Assembly (NCBI RefSeq): GCF_017565425.1
Contig: NZ_JAGEMK010000013.1
Coordinates: forward strand, 1 to 43,393
Reading direction: 5' to 3'
DNA length: 43,393 nt
Source: Actinotalea soli
GTDB lineage: Bacteria; Actinomycetota; Actinomycetes; Actinomycetales; Cellulomonadaceae
Part shown: positions 32,746-41,179 of the stretch, in pieces
How the letters are laid out: the number at the start of each line of letters is the position of its first letter
Numbering within the stretch: position 1 is the first letter of the stretch
Program-made: the position numbers and the translations under genes
Notes under the pieces: generated by a model
The model's input: the letters and a program-made list of their open reading frames with translations, nothing else
What the model was told of the DNA's origin: nothing
Databases searched by the model: none

Positions 32746-34263
32746 ATGGCTGACTACATCCTTGCCATCGACCAGGGCACGACCAGCTCGAGGGCGATCG
32801 TCTTCGACCACTCCGGGTCGATCCACTCGACCGGCCAGCTCGAGCACGAGCAGATCCTGCCGCGTGCCGGCTGGGTCGAGCACAACGCCGAGGAGATCTG
32901 GACGAACGTCCGCGAGGTCGTGGGCCTGGCCCTGACCCGCGGCAACCTCACCCACGAGGACATCGCGGCGGTAGGCATCACCAACCAGCGCGAGACCGCC
33001 GTGGTGTGGGACCGCACCACGGGCAAGCCCGTGTACAACGCGATCGTCTGGCAGGACACCCGCACCCAGAAGATCTGCGACGAGCTGGCCGCCCTGGGCG
33101 GCGGGGCCGAGCGCTACAAGGAGAAGGTCGGCCTGCCCCTGGCGACCTACTTCTCCGGGCCGAAGATCCGCTGGATCCTCGACAACGTCGACGGCGCGCG
33201 GGAGAAGGCCGAGGCCGGGGACCTCATGTTCGGCAACACCGACTCCTGGGTGCTGTGGAACATGACCGGTGGGGTCAACGGCGGTGTGCACGTGACCGAC
33301 GTGACGAACGCCTCGCGCACCATGCTCATGGACGTGCGCACCCTCACCTGGGACGAGGAGATCGCCGCCGAGATGAAGATCCCGGTGTCGATGCTCCCCG
33401 AGATCCGCTCCTCCTCCGAGGTGTACGGCGAGGGGCGCAAGGGCGGCATGGTGCCCGGGGTCCCGATCGCCGGCATCCTCGGCGACCAGCAGGCGGCCAC
33501 CTTCGGCCAGGCCTGCTTCGAGGTGGGCACGGCCAAGAACACCTACGGCACGGGCAACTTCATGCTGCTCAACACCGGGACCGAGCCCGTCCAGTCCAAG
33601 AACGGCCTGCTCACCACGGTCTGCTACAAGATCGGCGACGCCCCCGCGGTGTACGCCCTCGAGGGCGCGATCGCGGTGACCGGCTCGCTGATCCAGTGGC
33701 TGCGGGACAACCTCGGCATCATCAAGGACGCGGCCGAGAGCGAGACCCTCGCCAACAGCGTCGAGGACAACGGTGGCGCGTACTTCGTCCCCGCGTTCTC
33801 GGGCCTGTTCGCCCCGCACTGGCGCTCGGACGCCCGCGGTGCGCTCGTCGGGATGACCCGCTACGTCAACAAGGGCCACATCGCGCGGGCCGCCCTGGAG
33901 GCCACGGCCTTCCAGACCCGCGAGGTGCTCGACGCCATGAACGCGGACTCGGGCGTGGACCTGACCGAGCTCAAGGTCGACGGCGGCATGATCGCCAACG
34001 AGACCCTGATGCAGTTCCAGGCCGACATCCTCGGCGTCCCGGTGGTGCGGCCCAAGGTCGCCGAGACCACGGCCCTCGGCGCGGCCTACGCGGCCGGCAT
34101 CGCCGTCGGCTTCTGGTCCGGTGAGCAGGACGTCATCGACAACTGGGCCGAGGACAAGCGCTGGGAGCCCTCGATGGAGGACGAGGCGCGGGAGAAGACC
34201 TACCGCAACTGGAAGAAGGCTGTCACCAAGACCTTCGACTGGGTCGACGAGGACGTGGACTGA
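32746..34263 (+). CDS. glpK: glycerol kinase
   Basis: A 505-residue FGGY kinase that phosphorylates glycerol with ATP, trapping it in the cell. The N-terminal phosphate loop is [13 protein letters not shown] (9-21). Glycerol-binding residues are in place: R82-E83 in [10 protein letters not shown] and D247 in ILGDQQAA. The family ending [13 protein letters not shown] is present. Length equals the E. coli protein (502). GAAGGA precedes the ATG. It is the last gene of the operon and a clear terminator follows. Confidence 0.96.
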   Translation: MADYILAIDQGTTSSRAIVFDHSGSIHSTGQLEHEQILPRAGWVEHNAEEIWTNVREVVGLALTRGNLTHEDIAAVGITNQRETAVVWDRTTGKPVYNAIVWQDTRTQKICDELAALGGGAERYKEKVGLPLATYFSGPKIRWILDNVDGAREKAEAGDLMFGNTDSWVLWNMTGGVNGGVHVTDVTNASRTMLMDVRTLTWDEEIAAEMKIPVSMLPEIRSSSEVYGEGRKGGMVPGVPIAGILGDQQAATFGQACFEVGTAKNTYGTGNFMLLNTGTEPVQSKNGLLTTVCYKIGDAPAVYALEGAIAVTGSLIQWLRDNLGIIKDAAESETLANSVEDNGGAYFVPAFSGLFAPHWRSDARGALVGMTRYVNKGHIARAALEATAFQTREVLDAMNADSGVDLTELKVDGGMIANETLMQFQADILGVPVVRPKVAETTALGAAYAAGIAVGFWSGEQDVIDNWAEDKRWEPSMEDEAREKTYRNWKKAVTKTFDWVDEDVD

Positions 34264-34306
34264 GCCTCACCGCCTGATGACCACCGCCTGAGCTGCAACG
34301 CATCAC

Positions 34307-34345
34307 CAGAAGCCCCGCCACGCCCCGAGCGCGGCGGGGCTTCTG
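34307..34345 (+). terminator. terminator of the glpDFK operon
   Basis: A 13-bp perfect stem (CAGAAGCCCCGCC and complement) with a 13-base loop, ending in TTCTG, lies 44 bp past the glpK stop codon. Confidence 0.75.
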
Positions 34346-34455
34346 CACGCCCCCCAGCGCCATCCCCGGTCGAGGGAGGGGCCCAGCAGCGGGTGGTGGC
34401 AGGCTCCGCGGGGTGGTCGCGTGCGGGGGCGGCCTCGGGAGGCCAGGATGGGCGC

Positions 34456-35301
34456 ATGACGACGATCGCTGTGACAGGGGCGTACGGCAAGGCAGGGCGA
34501 GCGGTGGTGGCCGATCTGCTCGAGCACGGCTACGAGGTGCACGCGACGGACCTGGCCGGTCCACCGGGAGCCGATGCCGGCCTCGGGACCGAGCTCCTGG
34601 TCGCGGACCTCACCGACTACGGGCAGGCCTTCGAGGTGCTCTCCGAGGCTGACGCCGTGGTCCACCTGGGCAACATCCCCGCCCCCGGCCGCGCCACGGC
34701 CCCCGAGACCCTCAACCGCAATACCGCGATGAACCAGAACGTGTTCCTCGCGGCGGCGCGGCACAACCTGCGCAAGGTGGTGTGGGCCTCGAGCGAGACC
34801 ACCCTCGGCCTGCCCTTCGACGTGCCCCCGCAGTACGCCCCGGTCGACGAGGCCCACTTCCCCGTGCCGACCTCGACCTACGCCCTGTCCAAGGTGCTCG
34901 GGGAGGAGACGGCCCGTCACGTCCAGGCGTGGAGCGGCATCCCCTTCCTCGGGCTGCGGCTGTCGAACATCCACCGCCCCGAGGACTACGCGGCCGTGCC
35001 CGGCTACTGGGGCGACGCACAGCTGCGGCGGTGGAACCTGTGGGGCTACGTCGACGTGCGCGACGTCGCGCAGGGCTTCCGCCTCGGACTGGAGACCGAG
35101 ACCGAGGGGGCGCAGAACGTCATCATCGCCGCGGCCGACACGATCATGAACCGTCCCTCGGCCGACCTGATGGCCGAGGTGTTCCCTGACGTCCAGCGCA
35201 CCCGCGAGGTCGGCGAGTTCGAGACCCTGCTCTCGATCGACGCCGCCCGCGAGCTCATCGGCTACGCCCCCGCGCACTCCTGGCGCGACCACGTGGGCTG
35301 A
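34456..35301 (+). CDS. extended-SDR NAD-dependent epimerase/dehydratase-like oxidoreductase
   Basis: A 281-residue extended short-chain dehydrogenase. The nucleotide motif is VTGAYGKAGRA (6-16), and the active-site pair is Y142-x3-K146 (STYALSKVLGE) with Ser at 112-113. The sequence VHLGNIPAP (69-77) and the overall size fit the NAD-dependent epimerase / uronate-dehydrogenase-like branch of the family. Substrate cannot be read. Its closeness to acid-sugar genes makes a sugar or uronate substrate plausible. The ATG at 34456 begins right before the first strand and AGGATGG lies upstream. It follows the glpK terminator, so it is a separate transcript. Confidence 0.78.
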   Translation: MTTIAVTGAYGKAGRAVVADLLEHGYEVHATDLAGPPGADAGLGTELLVADLTDYGQAFEVLSEADAVVHLGNIPAPGRATAPETLNRNTAMNQNVFLAAARHNLRKVVWASSETTLGLPFDVPPQYAPVDEAHFPVPTSTYALSKVLGEETARHVQAWSGIPFLGLRLSNIHRPEDYAAVPGYWGDAQLRRWNLWGYVDVRDVAQGFRLGLETETEGAQNVIIAAADTIMNRPSADLMAEVFPDVQRTREVGEFETLLSIDAARELIGYAPAHSWRDHVG

Positions 35302-35369
35302 GGCCTGCCCGTCTGCTCCTCGGGGCTGCTAGGTTGCGCCGACGCGCCCGAGCACCGCAGAGGAGAGTC

Positions 35370-36185
35370 ATGCGCCCCGTCACCACCTCCCCGCCGACCT
35401 CGACCCACGCGGGGGGTGCACGGGGCGCCGCCGTCGTGATGGCCGTCGCGCTGCTCACCCTCACGGCGTGCGGCCCGGGGAGCGACGGCCCTGAGGAGGA
35501 CGCGCCCGCAGCGTCAGAGGCCGACCCCGTCGGGCCAGAGGACCCCGAGGAGTCCGGGAGCCCCGACGAGGGGGAGGAGGAGGCCCTCACCGACGCGTGC
35601 GGGCGGACCTTCGCCTTCCCGGAGGACCCTGTACCCGGGGAGGTCTTCGCCGAGTGCGCCGAGGCGGCCATGCTGCTGTCGAACAGCTACCGCATGGTGC
35701 AGGGGGTGGACGGCACGCACTGGGACCGGCGGGTGCAGCTCGAGCCCGAGTTCACCCTCGACGCCACCCACGACGAGAGTGTCCGGGTCGTGGTGCGTCA
35801 GGACCGAGGGTGGGTCCGGTACCCGGACGCGGGGTGGCTCGAGGTCTACCCCGAGGCGCCCCCCGAGGCGATGATGGGCACCGCGCTGGTCACCGCGGGG
35901 ATCGAGAGCTCGCGCCCGTCCTTCCACCGGGAGTACTGGCGCACCTCGCCCGAGTTCTTCCCGACCGGCCCGCGGGAGATCGACGAGACGGCGACCGTCG
36001 GGTTCTCGGCCACCCCCACCGACCTCGGGCTCGGGGAGGTCCTGAGCTTCGACATCTGGATCGATCACACCTACCGGCCGGTCCGCATCGAGAGCACCGT
36101 GAGCGCGATGGGCGTCGTCAGCGAGACCTTCTACGAGTTCTCCGCCTGGGGCGACCCCGTCGAGCTGCCGGAGATCGAGGAATGA
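35370..36185 (+). CDS. unknown lipoprotein
   Basis: A 271-residue predicted lipoprotein, not recognised as a named family. The signal peptide (1-36) ends in a lipobox TLTAC, followed by an acidic Glu/Asp/Pro-rich linker (38-75). The rest (80-271) looks like a mixed beta domain similar in general build to LppX/LprG-type actinobacterial lipoproteins, with long strand-like segments such as RVVVRQDRGWVRYPDAGWLE and FDIWIDHTYRPVRIESTVS. That similarity is only suggestive. AGGAGAG lies upstream of the ATG and a TAGGTT box (35330-35335) may be its -10. It converges with the SDR gene (13 bp). Confidence 0.7.
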   Translation: MRPVTTSPPTSTHAGGARGAAVVMAVALLTLTACGPGSDGPEEDAPAASEADPVGPEDPEESGSPDEGEEEALTDACGRTFAFPEDPVPGEVFAECAEAAMLLSNSYRMVQGVDGTHWDRRVQLEPEFTLDATHDESVRVVVRQDRGWVRYPDAGWLEVYPEAPPEAMMGTALVTAGIESSRPSFHREYWRTSPEFFPTGPREIDETATVGFSATPTDLGLGEVLSFDIWIDHTYRPVRIESTVSAMGVVSETFYEFSAWGDPVELPEIEE

Positions 36186-36198
36186 GCCCGCGGTCGGC

Positions 36199-36969
36199 TC
36201 AGTGGAACCAGGTGCCCCCGTTGACGTCGAGCACGGTCCCGGTGCTGAACGATCCGGCGGCCGAGGCGAGGAACAGCACGGCGGCGGCGACGTCCTGGGG
36301 GCGACCGGCGCGGGCCAGCGGGGTGCCCGCGACGGCGGCGCGCTGGCCCTCCTCGGGGGTGAAGGTCGCGTGGAAGGGTGTCTCGCCGATGAACCCCGGC
36401 GCGATCGCGTTGACGGTGATGCCACGCGGGCCGAGCTCCTTGGCGAGGCCACGGGTGAACCCGTCGAGGGCCGCCTTCGAGGCGGCGTAGGCCACCGCGC
36501 CCGGCCCGCCGCCGTTCTGGCCGGCGAGGGAGCCGATCGAGACCACGCGCCCGCCGTCGGGCATCGCCGCCAGGGCGGCGCGGGTCACGTAGAAGGTGCT
36601 GGTGAGGTTGACGTCGATCACGGCGTGCCAGTGCTCGTCGCTCATCTCGGCGACCTTCTGCCGCCCGACCAGGCCGCCGGCGTTGTTGACCAGCAGGTCG
36701 ATCCCCCCGCCGAGGGCCTCGACGGCCTGCTCGACGACGGCGGTCACGGCAGCGCTGTCGGTGGCGTCCAGCGCGAAGGCCACAGCGCGACGCCCCAGGC
36801 CCTCGATCTCACGGACCACCTCGGCGGCGTCGTGCGAGCGGTACGTCACGGCGACGTCGGCCCCCGCCCGGGCGAGCTCGAGGGCCACGGCCCGGCCGAT
36901 GCCGGTGCCACCCCCGGTCACCAGGGCTCGCTTGCCGGTCAGGTCGGTCAGGGCTGCGGTCTCGCTCAT
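36199..36969 (-). CDS. SDR-family sugar-acid oxidoreductase (KduD/FabG-like)
   Basis: A 256-residue classical SDR. NAD(P) motif TGGGTGIG (18-25), NNAG (95-98) and the catalytic S147, Y161 and K165 (YAASK) are all present. The C-terminus VLDVNGGTWFH is typical. Many such genes in acid-sugar clusters oxidise 2-keto-3-deoxy acids (for example 2-keto-3-deoxy-L-fuconate dehydrogenase) or interconvert keto-uronates (KduD). Its place after kdgK makes a role in that pathway likely but not certain. AAGGAG precedes the ATG. A hairpin separates it from kdgK. Confidence 0.82.
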   Translation of the reverse strand: MSETAALTDLTGKRALVTGGGTGIGRAVALELARAGADVAVTYRSHDAAEVVREIEGLGRRAVAFALDATDSAAVTAVVEQAVEALGGGIDLLVNNAGGLVGRQKVAEMSDEHWHAVIDVNLTSTFYVTRAALAAMPDGGRVVSIGSLAGQNGGGPGAVAYAASKAALDGFTRGLAKELGPRGITVNAIAPGFIGETPFHATFTPEEGQRAAVAGTPLARAGRPQDVAAAVLFLASAAGSFSTGTVLDVNGGTWFH

Positions 36970-36988
36970 GGTTTCTCCTTGATCAGAG

Positions 36989-37034
36989 GACGACCCCCGC
37001 CGAGCGCCTGCGAGAACGCTCTGCGGGGGTCGTC
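36989..37034 (-). terminator. hairpin between kdgK and the SDR gene
   Basis: A 12-bp perfect outer stem (GACGACCCCCGC and complement) with an inner GAGCG/CGCTC pairing lies 20 bp before the SDR start codon and 65 bp past the kdgK stop. It could terminate kdgK or attenuate SDR expression. Confidence 0.6.
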
Positions 37035-37098
37035 ATCGACGGCCGGCCGGGGGCCGGACGGGTGGGGGTGGTTCAGCCTGCGACCACCGGGGGGTGGG

Positions 37099-38199
37099 TC
37101 AGCGGTCGACGCGGGCGCTGCCGCCGCCGGCCAGCTTGAGGACCTCGGCCTTGGTGACCATGGTCGTGTCCCCCGGGGTGGTCATGGCCAGGGCGCCGTG
37201 GGCAGCCCCGTACTCGACGGCGGTCTGCAGGTCCTGTCCGTCGAGCAGCCCGTAGACCAGGCCCGAGGCGAAGGAGTCCCCGCCACCGACGCGGTCCATG
37301 ATCTCGAGGCGCTCGCGGTGGGTGGACTGCACGACGCCGGTCTCCCGGGACCAGGCCAGGGCGCCCCAGTCGTTGACGCTCGCGCTGTGCACGGTCCGCA
37401 TCGTGGTGCCGATGACCTGGAAGTTCGGGTAGGCCGCGGCAGCGGTCTCGATCATGGCGGCGAACTTGTCGACCTCGAGGGCCGAGAGGTTCTCGTCGAC
37501 GCCCTCGACCTCGAAGCCGAGGCTGGCCGTGAAGTCCTCCTCGTTGCCGATCATGACGTCGATGTACTGGGCGATCTCCTTGTTGACCTCCTGCGCCTTG
37601 GCGTGGCCGCCGATCGACTTCCACAGGCTGGGGCGGTAGTTGAGGTCGTAGGACACCACCGTGCCGTGCTTCTTGGCCGCGGTCACGGCCTCGATCACGG
37701 TCTCGGCCGAGGTCTCGCTGAGCGCCGCGAAGATGCCACCGGTGTGCAGCCACCGCACGCCGAGCTCGCCGAAGAGGTGGTCCCAGTCCACGTCGCCGGG
37801 CTTCATCTGCGAGGCCGCGGTGTGGCCACGGTCCGAGACCCCGACGGCGCCGCGCACGCCGAAGCCGCGCTCGGTGAAGTTGAGCCCGTTGCGGACCTCG
37901 CGACCGAGGCCGTCGAACGGGATCCACTGGATGAACTGGGTGTCGAGCCCACCGGTGAGGATGCAGTCCTCGACCAGCCGCCCGATCTCGTTGTCGGCCA
38001 GGGCCGTGACGACCGCCCCCCGCAGCCCGAAGGCCCGGCGCAGGCCACGGGTCACGTTGTACTCGCCGCCACCCTCCCAGGCGCGGAACTGCCGCGAGGT
38101 GCGGATGCGACCCTCGCCGGGGTCGAGGCGCAGCATGACCTCGCCGAGGGAGACGGCGTCGTAGCGGCACTCGGCCGCGGGGCGGATGGTCAGGGCCAT
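37099..38199 (-). CDS. kdgK: 2-dehydro-3-deoxygluconokinase (KDG kinase, PfkB family)
   Basis: A 366-residue PfkB-fold kinase that would phosphorylate 2-keto-3-deoxygluconate to KDPG. The opening YDAVSLGEVMLRLDPGEGRI and the segment FRAWEGGGEYNVTRGLRR are typical of KDG kinases. The anion-hole and catalytic Asp motif DRVGGGDSF (302-310, D308) is intact. GAAGGAG precedes the ATG. It lies 70 bp after eda on the same strand, so the pair would convert KDG to pyruvate and glyceraldehyde-3-phosphate. Confidence 0.9.
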   Translation of the reverse strand: MALTIRPAAECRYDAVSLGEVMLRLDPGEGRIRTSRQFRAWEGGGEYNVTRGLRRAFGLRGAVVTALADNEIGRLVEDCILTGGLDTQFIQWIPFDGLGREVRNGLNFTERGFGVRGAVGVSDRGHTAASQMKPGDVDWDHLFGELGVRWLHTGGIFAALSETSAETVIEAVTAAKKHGTVVSYDLNYRPSLWKSIGGHAKAQEVNKEIAQYIDVMIGNEEDFTASLGFEVEGVDENLSALEVDKFAAMIETAAAAYPNFQVIGTTMRTVHSASVNDWGALAWSRETGVVQSTHRERLEIMDRVGGGDSFASGLVYGLLDGQDLQTAVEYGAAHGALAMTTPGDTTMVTKAEVLKLAGGGSARVDR

Positions 38200-38269
38200 G
38201 GTCAGGCTCCTTCGTCGGGGACGGCTGGGGTGGGCGTGGGCCCGGTGGTCGCGGGCGGGGGCGGGAGGG

Positions 38270-38896
38270 TCAGGCGTCGAGCAGCGCGACGGCCTCGGCC
38301 GTGAGCTGGGTGATGCCCGCGAAGTCGCCGGCCTTGATCCTGTCGCGGGGGACCATCCACGAGCCGCCCACCGCGGCGACCGCGGGGATGGCCAGGTACT
38401 CGTGCAGGTTGGCCGGACCGACGCCCCCCGTGGGCACGAAGGTCACGCCGCCGAAGGGGGCCGCGAGGGCCTTGATCGCAGGGGCGCCGCCCGAGGTGCC
38501 CGCGGGGAAGAACTTCACGGTGCTCAGCCCGAGCTCGAGGGCGGCCTGGATCTCGGTCGCGGTGACCGCCCCGGGCAGGGCGAGCACGCCGTGCTCCCGG
38601 CACCGCTCGACGACGGCCCGGCTCAACCCCGGAGAGACGACGTACGAGGCGCCAGCGGCGACCGCCCGGTCGACCTGCTCGGGGTTCAGCACGGTGCCCG
38701 CGCCGACGAGGATGTCGCCACGGTCGGCCATCGCGCGAATCGAGTCCTCGGCCGCGGCGGTGCGGAAGGTGACCTCGGCGACGGGCAGACCGCCCGCGAC
38801 CAGGGCGCCGGCCAGGGCGTCGGCGTCGGCGGCGTCGTCGAGCACGACCACCGGGACGAGGCGCGCGGCGCCGAGGGCAGTCAGGGTGTCCGTCAT
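38270..38896 (-). CDS. eda: KDPG/KHG aldolase (2-dehydro-3-deoxyphosphogluconate aldolase)
   Basis: A 208-residue class I aldolase that splits KDPG. The Schiff-base lysine is K128 (LSTVKFFPAG) and the general acid/base Glu is E41 (VAEVTFRT). These match E. coli Eda K133 and E45. ATG at 38896 gives MTDTLTALGAARLVPVVVL, the usual beginning. An ATG at 38908 is also possible but lies within an inverted repeat that looks like an operator. It is the first gene of the eda-kdgK-SDR block, and an IclR-type gene lies upstream in the same direction. Confidence 0.92.
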   Translation of the reverse strand: MTDTLTALGAARLVPVVVLDDAADADALAGALVAGGLPVAEVTFRTAAAEDSIRAMADRGDILVGAGTVLNPEQVDRAVAAGASYVVSPGLSRAVVERCREHGVLALPGAVTATEIQAALELGLSTVKFFPAGTSGGAPAIKALAAPFGGVTFVPTGGVGPANLHEYLAIPAVAAVGGSWMVPRDRIKAGDFAGITQLTAEAVALLDA

Positions 38897-38905
38897 CGTG
38901 GCATC

Positions 38906-38924
38906 CATTTCGCTAGGCGGAATG
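38906..38924. promoter_or_regulatory. operator candidate before eda
   Basis: CATTTCGC-TAG-GCGGAATG is a 19-bp inverted repeat with seven of eight arm pairs, 10 bp upstream of the preferred eda start. The nearby iclR-type gene makes an IclR-family binding site the simplest explanation. Confidence 0.5.
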
Positions 38925-39076
38925 CGTGTGTCGCTCTCCGAAACACAGGATGCCATGGGTCGGGCCCGGGCTCAAGGGACGTCGGGCACCGACGAGCCTC
39001 GGACGGCACCCTCACCTAGCCTGGCGAGGACGACGAACGGTGCACAGCACCGACCAGCGCCACGCCTGTCGAGGGC

Positions 39077-39928
39077 TCACCGACCAGGGATCGTGATCCC
39101 CTCCGGCAGGTGCGCCGGCAGCACGGCCCGGATCTGCTCGTGCAGCCAGGCGACCCGGTCGGGGGTCATCCGCTCCGCGGGCGCCGTGACGCTCACTGCG
39201 GCGACCGCCGTGCCCGAGCGCAGCAGAGGCACCGCGAGGCAGCTGATGCCCACCTCGTTCTCCTGGTCCTCGGTGGCGTAGCCGCGCTCGCGAGCCCGCT
39301 CGAGCACCGCCCAGACGTGATCGGCGTCGACCCCGGCCCCCTCCCCCGCCGCGCGGACGTACCCGGGCAGGAGCGAGCGGTCGGTGCGGCGGTGCGAGAG
39401 GAGCGCTCGCCCCAGGGCGGTGGTGACCGCGGGGCTGCGCCGACCGATGGCCGACCACACCCGCAGCGACCGGTCGGGCTCGACCTTGTCGAGGTAGACC
39501 ACGTGGCTGCCCTCGAGCACCCCGAGGTGCACGAGCTCCTCCGCGGCCGCGCACAGGGCGACCAGGGCGGGGTGCAGGAGGGCAGGCAGGTTCTCGTCGC
39601 TCAGGTAGTCGTCGGCGAGCTGAGTGGCCGAGGGCCCGAGCCGGTAGGCGCCCGACGTCGGGTCCTGGGTGACGAAGCCGCGATAGCGCAGCGCGGCGAG
39701 GGTGCGGTGCACGGTGGTCTTGTTGAGCCCGAGCCCGGTGGCCAGGTCGGCGAGCACGGCGCCGCGGGCCCCCGCACGGGCGAGGGACTGCAGGACGAGC
39801 AGCGCGCGGTCGACGGCCTCGACCGGGGAGCCCTGCGCCTCGACCGGACCGCCCGCCCCGGGCGTGGAGGCACCCGACGTCGGGCTCACCGTCGTCGGGC
39901 TCACCACCGTGGGGTCGGCTCGGTCCAT
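39077..39928 (-). CDS. IclR-family transcriptional regulator of the acid-sugar genes
   Basis: A 283-residue IclR protein. Winged HTH at about residues 40-95 (AVDRALLVLQSLARAG, then LADLATGLGLNKTTVHRTL and YRLG), followed by the IclR effector domain (SHVVYLDKVEPDRSLRV, GRALLS, ISCLAVPLLRSGTAVAAVSV). Such proteins sense small acids such as KDG in pectin-degrading bacteria (KdgR type). The N-terminal 30 residues are repetitive Val/Ser/Pro/Thr. ATG at 39928 lies seven bases after a TAGGGT box, so the mRNA may be leaderless. It lies upstream of eda with a 180-bp gap. Confidence 0.87.
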   Translation of the reverse strand: MDRADPTVVSPTTVSPTSGASTPGAGGPVEAQGSPVEAVDRALLVLQSLARAGARGAVLADLATGLGLNKTTVHRTLAALRYRGFVTQDPTSGAYRLGPSATQLADDYLSDENLPALLHPALVALCAAAEELVHLGVLEGSHVVYLDKVEPDRSLRVWSAIGRRSPAVTTALGRALLSHRRTDRSLLPGYVRAAGEGAGVDADHVWAVLERARERGYATEDQENEVGISCLAVPLLRSGTAVAAVSVTAPAERMTPDRVAWLHEQIRAVLPAHLPEGITIPGR

Positions 39929-39935
39929 GCGGCCC

Positions 39936-39941
39936 ACCCTA
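39936..39941 (-). promoter_or_regulatory. -10 box of the iclR-type gene, leaderless-type
   Basis: TAGGGT on the minus strand is followed by exactly seven bases and the ATG at 39928. Confidence 0.4.
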
Positions 39942-40021
39942 CGAGCAGCGCAGCGTGCGGAGACCGGGACCGCACCGATGCGCCGTCGTCGGACCGCCCA
40001 GCCGTCACCGTCGCCAGGCCC

Positions 40022-41044
40022 TCAGTCGACCGTCGGCCAGGTCACGTCCAGGGCTCGGGGGTTGAGCGGGTGGGCAGGGCGTCGGCCGTGGGCGACGTCG
40101 ATGAGCGCGCCCAAGCAGCTGCTCGCGACGTCGCGGGTGAAGTCCTCGGTCCAGCACAGGGCGTGCGGGGTCACGATGACGTTCGGCAGGCCCAGCAGGG
40201 GGTCGCCGGGCAGCGGCGGCTCGGGGTCCAGGACGTCGAGGCCAGCCCCGGCGATGCTGCCGTCCGCGAGCGCGGCGGTCAGGGCCGGCTGGTCGACGAG
40301 CCCGCCCCGGGCCACGTTGACCAGGAAGGCGGTGGGCTTCATCGCCTTGAGGAAGGCCGCGTCGACCATGTGATGCGAGGTCGGGGTCAGCGCGGCGGTC
40401 AGCACCACGTAGTCGGACTGGGCGACGAGGTCCTCGAGCGGGAGGCAGTCGATGCCGAGCTCGGCCGCCCGGTCCCGCGCGGAGGGGCGGTCCTGGGTGA
40501 CGACACGGGCGCCGAACGGCGCGAGCAGGCGGGCGACGTCGGCCCCGACGCTGCCCAGGCCGATGATCCCGACGGTGCGGCCGGCGATCCCGGCCCCGCG
40601 GTACCGCCCGCGCTCGGACCAGCGCCCTGAGGTGGCGGCGGCGTGGTTCTCCAGGAGCCGGTGGGCCAGGGCGAGCAGCAGGGTCACGGCTGAGGCGGCG
40701 AGGGGACGACGCACGGCGTCAGGGGTGTTGGTGACCACGACCCCGGCGTCGGCCAGGGCCTCGAGGTCGATCCCGTCGTACCCGGCGCCGAACCGTGCGA
40801 CGTGGCGCAGCCGGGGCGCCGCCGCGACCACCTCGCGGGTGAACTGCAGGTGCCCGATGGAGAGCACGGCGTCATAGGGCTCGAGGTCCTCGGGGGCCGG
40901 GGCGTGGCCGGCCGCGGGAGGCATGACCTCCCAGGAGAGGCCCGCGGCGGTGAGCCGGTCGAGGCCGATGTCCCCGAAGAGGGTGGTGCCGTCGGGCTCG
41001 ACGCCCTCGGCCGTCACGCCGACGCGGTAGGGGGTCGGGACCAT
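40022..41044 (-). CDS. D-2-hydroxyacid dehydrogenase (phosphoglycerate-dehydrogenase-like)
   Basis: A 340-residue NAD(P)-dependent D-2-hydroxyacid dehydrogenase. The Rossmann motif is GLGSVG (162-167). The catalytic triad is R246 (NVARGGLVD), E275 (LDVLDPEP) and H294 (TPHALCW). No ACT/serine-feedback domain is present, so it is not a biosynthetic SerA. The start is the ATG at 41044 with GAGGAGAG upstream. It is divergent from the fuconate-dehydratase-like gene across a 135-bp shared promoter region with operator-like repeats, which suggests joint control. Likely substrates are 2-keto acids arising in the acid-sugar route (inference). Confidence 0.85.
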   Translation of the reverse strand: MVPTPYRVGVTAEGVEPDGTTLFGDIGLDRLTAAGLSWEVMPPAAGHAPAPEDLEPYDAVLSIGHLQFTREVVAAAPRLRHVARFGAGYDGIDLEALADAGVVVTNTPDAVRRPLAASAVTLLLALAHRLLENHAAATSGRWSERGRYRGAGIAGRTVGIIGLGSVGADVARLLAPFGARVVTQDRPSARDRAAELGIDCLPLEDLVAQSDYVVLTAALTPTSHHMVDAAFLKAMKPTAFLVNVARGGLVDQPALTAALADGSIAGAGLDVLDPEPPLPGDPLLGLPNVIVTPHALCWTEDFTRDVASSCLGALIDVAHGRRPAHPLNPRALDVTWPTVD

Positions 41045-41059
41045 GAGTCTCTCCTCTAT

Positions 41060-41070
41060 ACATCTGACAT
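41060..41070. promoter_or_regulatory. GntR-type operator candidate, dehydrogenase side
   Basis: ACATCTGACAT shares the CATCTGA core with the perfect palindrome at 41123-41133 and lies 16 bp upstream of the dehydrogenase start. It is an imperfect site. Confidence 0.35.
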
Positions 41071-41122
41071 CTGGGGGTTCGGTGGCCACTCTAGCGGGCG
41101 ACTGTCGCCGTCCGGGGTGGAT

Positions 41123-41133
41123 TCATCTGATGA
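41123..41133. promoter_or_regulatory. GntR-type operator candidate, dehydratase side
   Basis: TCATCTGATGA is an 11-bp perfect palindrome about a central T, 47 bp before the dehydratase start. Its size fits FadR/GntR-subfamily sites, and a GntR gene lies just beyond the dehydratase gene. Confidence 0.5.
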
Positions 41134-41179
41134 TTGCGCCTACGGTGGGAGGACCCCAGCCCGCACCGAGGAGCTCCCC

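Noticed and set aside
36202-38304. A 700-codon plus-strand frame opposite the SDR and kdgK genes
   Set aside because: It is antisense to two clear enzymes and has only low-complexity residue usage.
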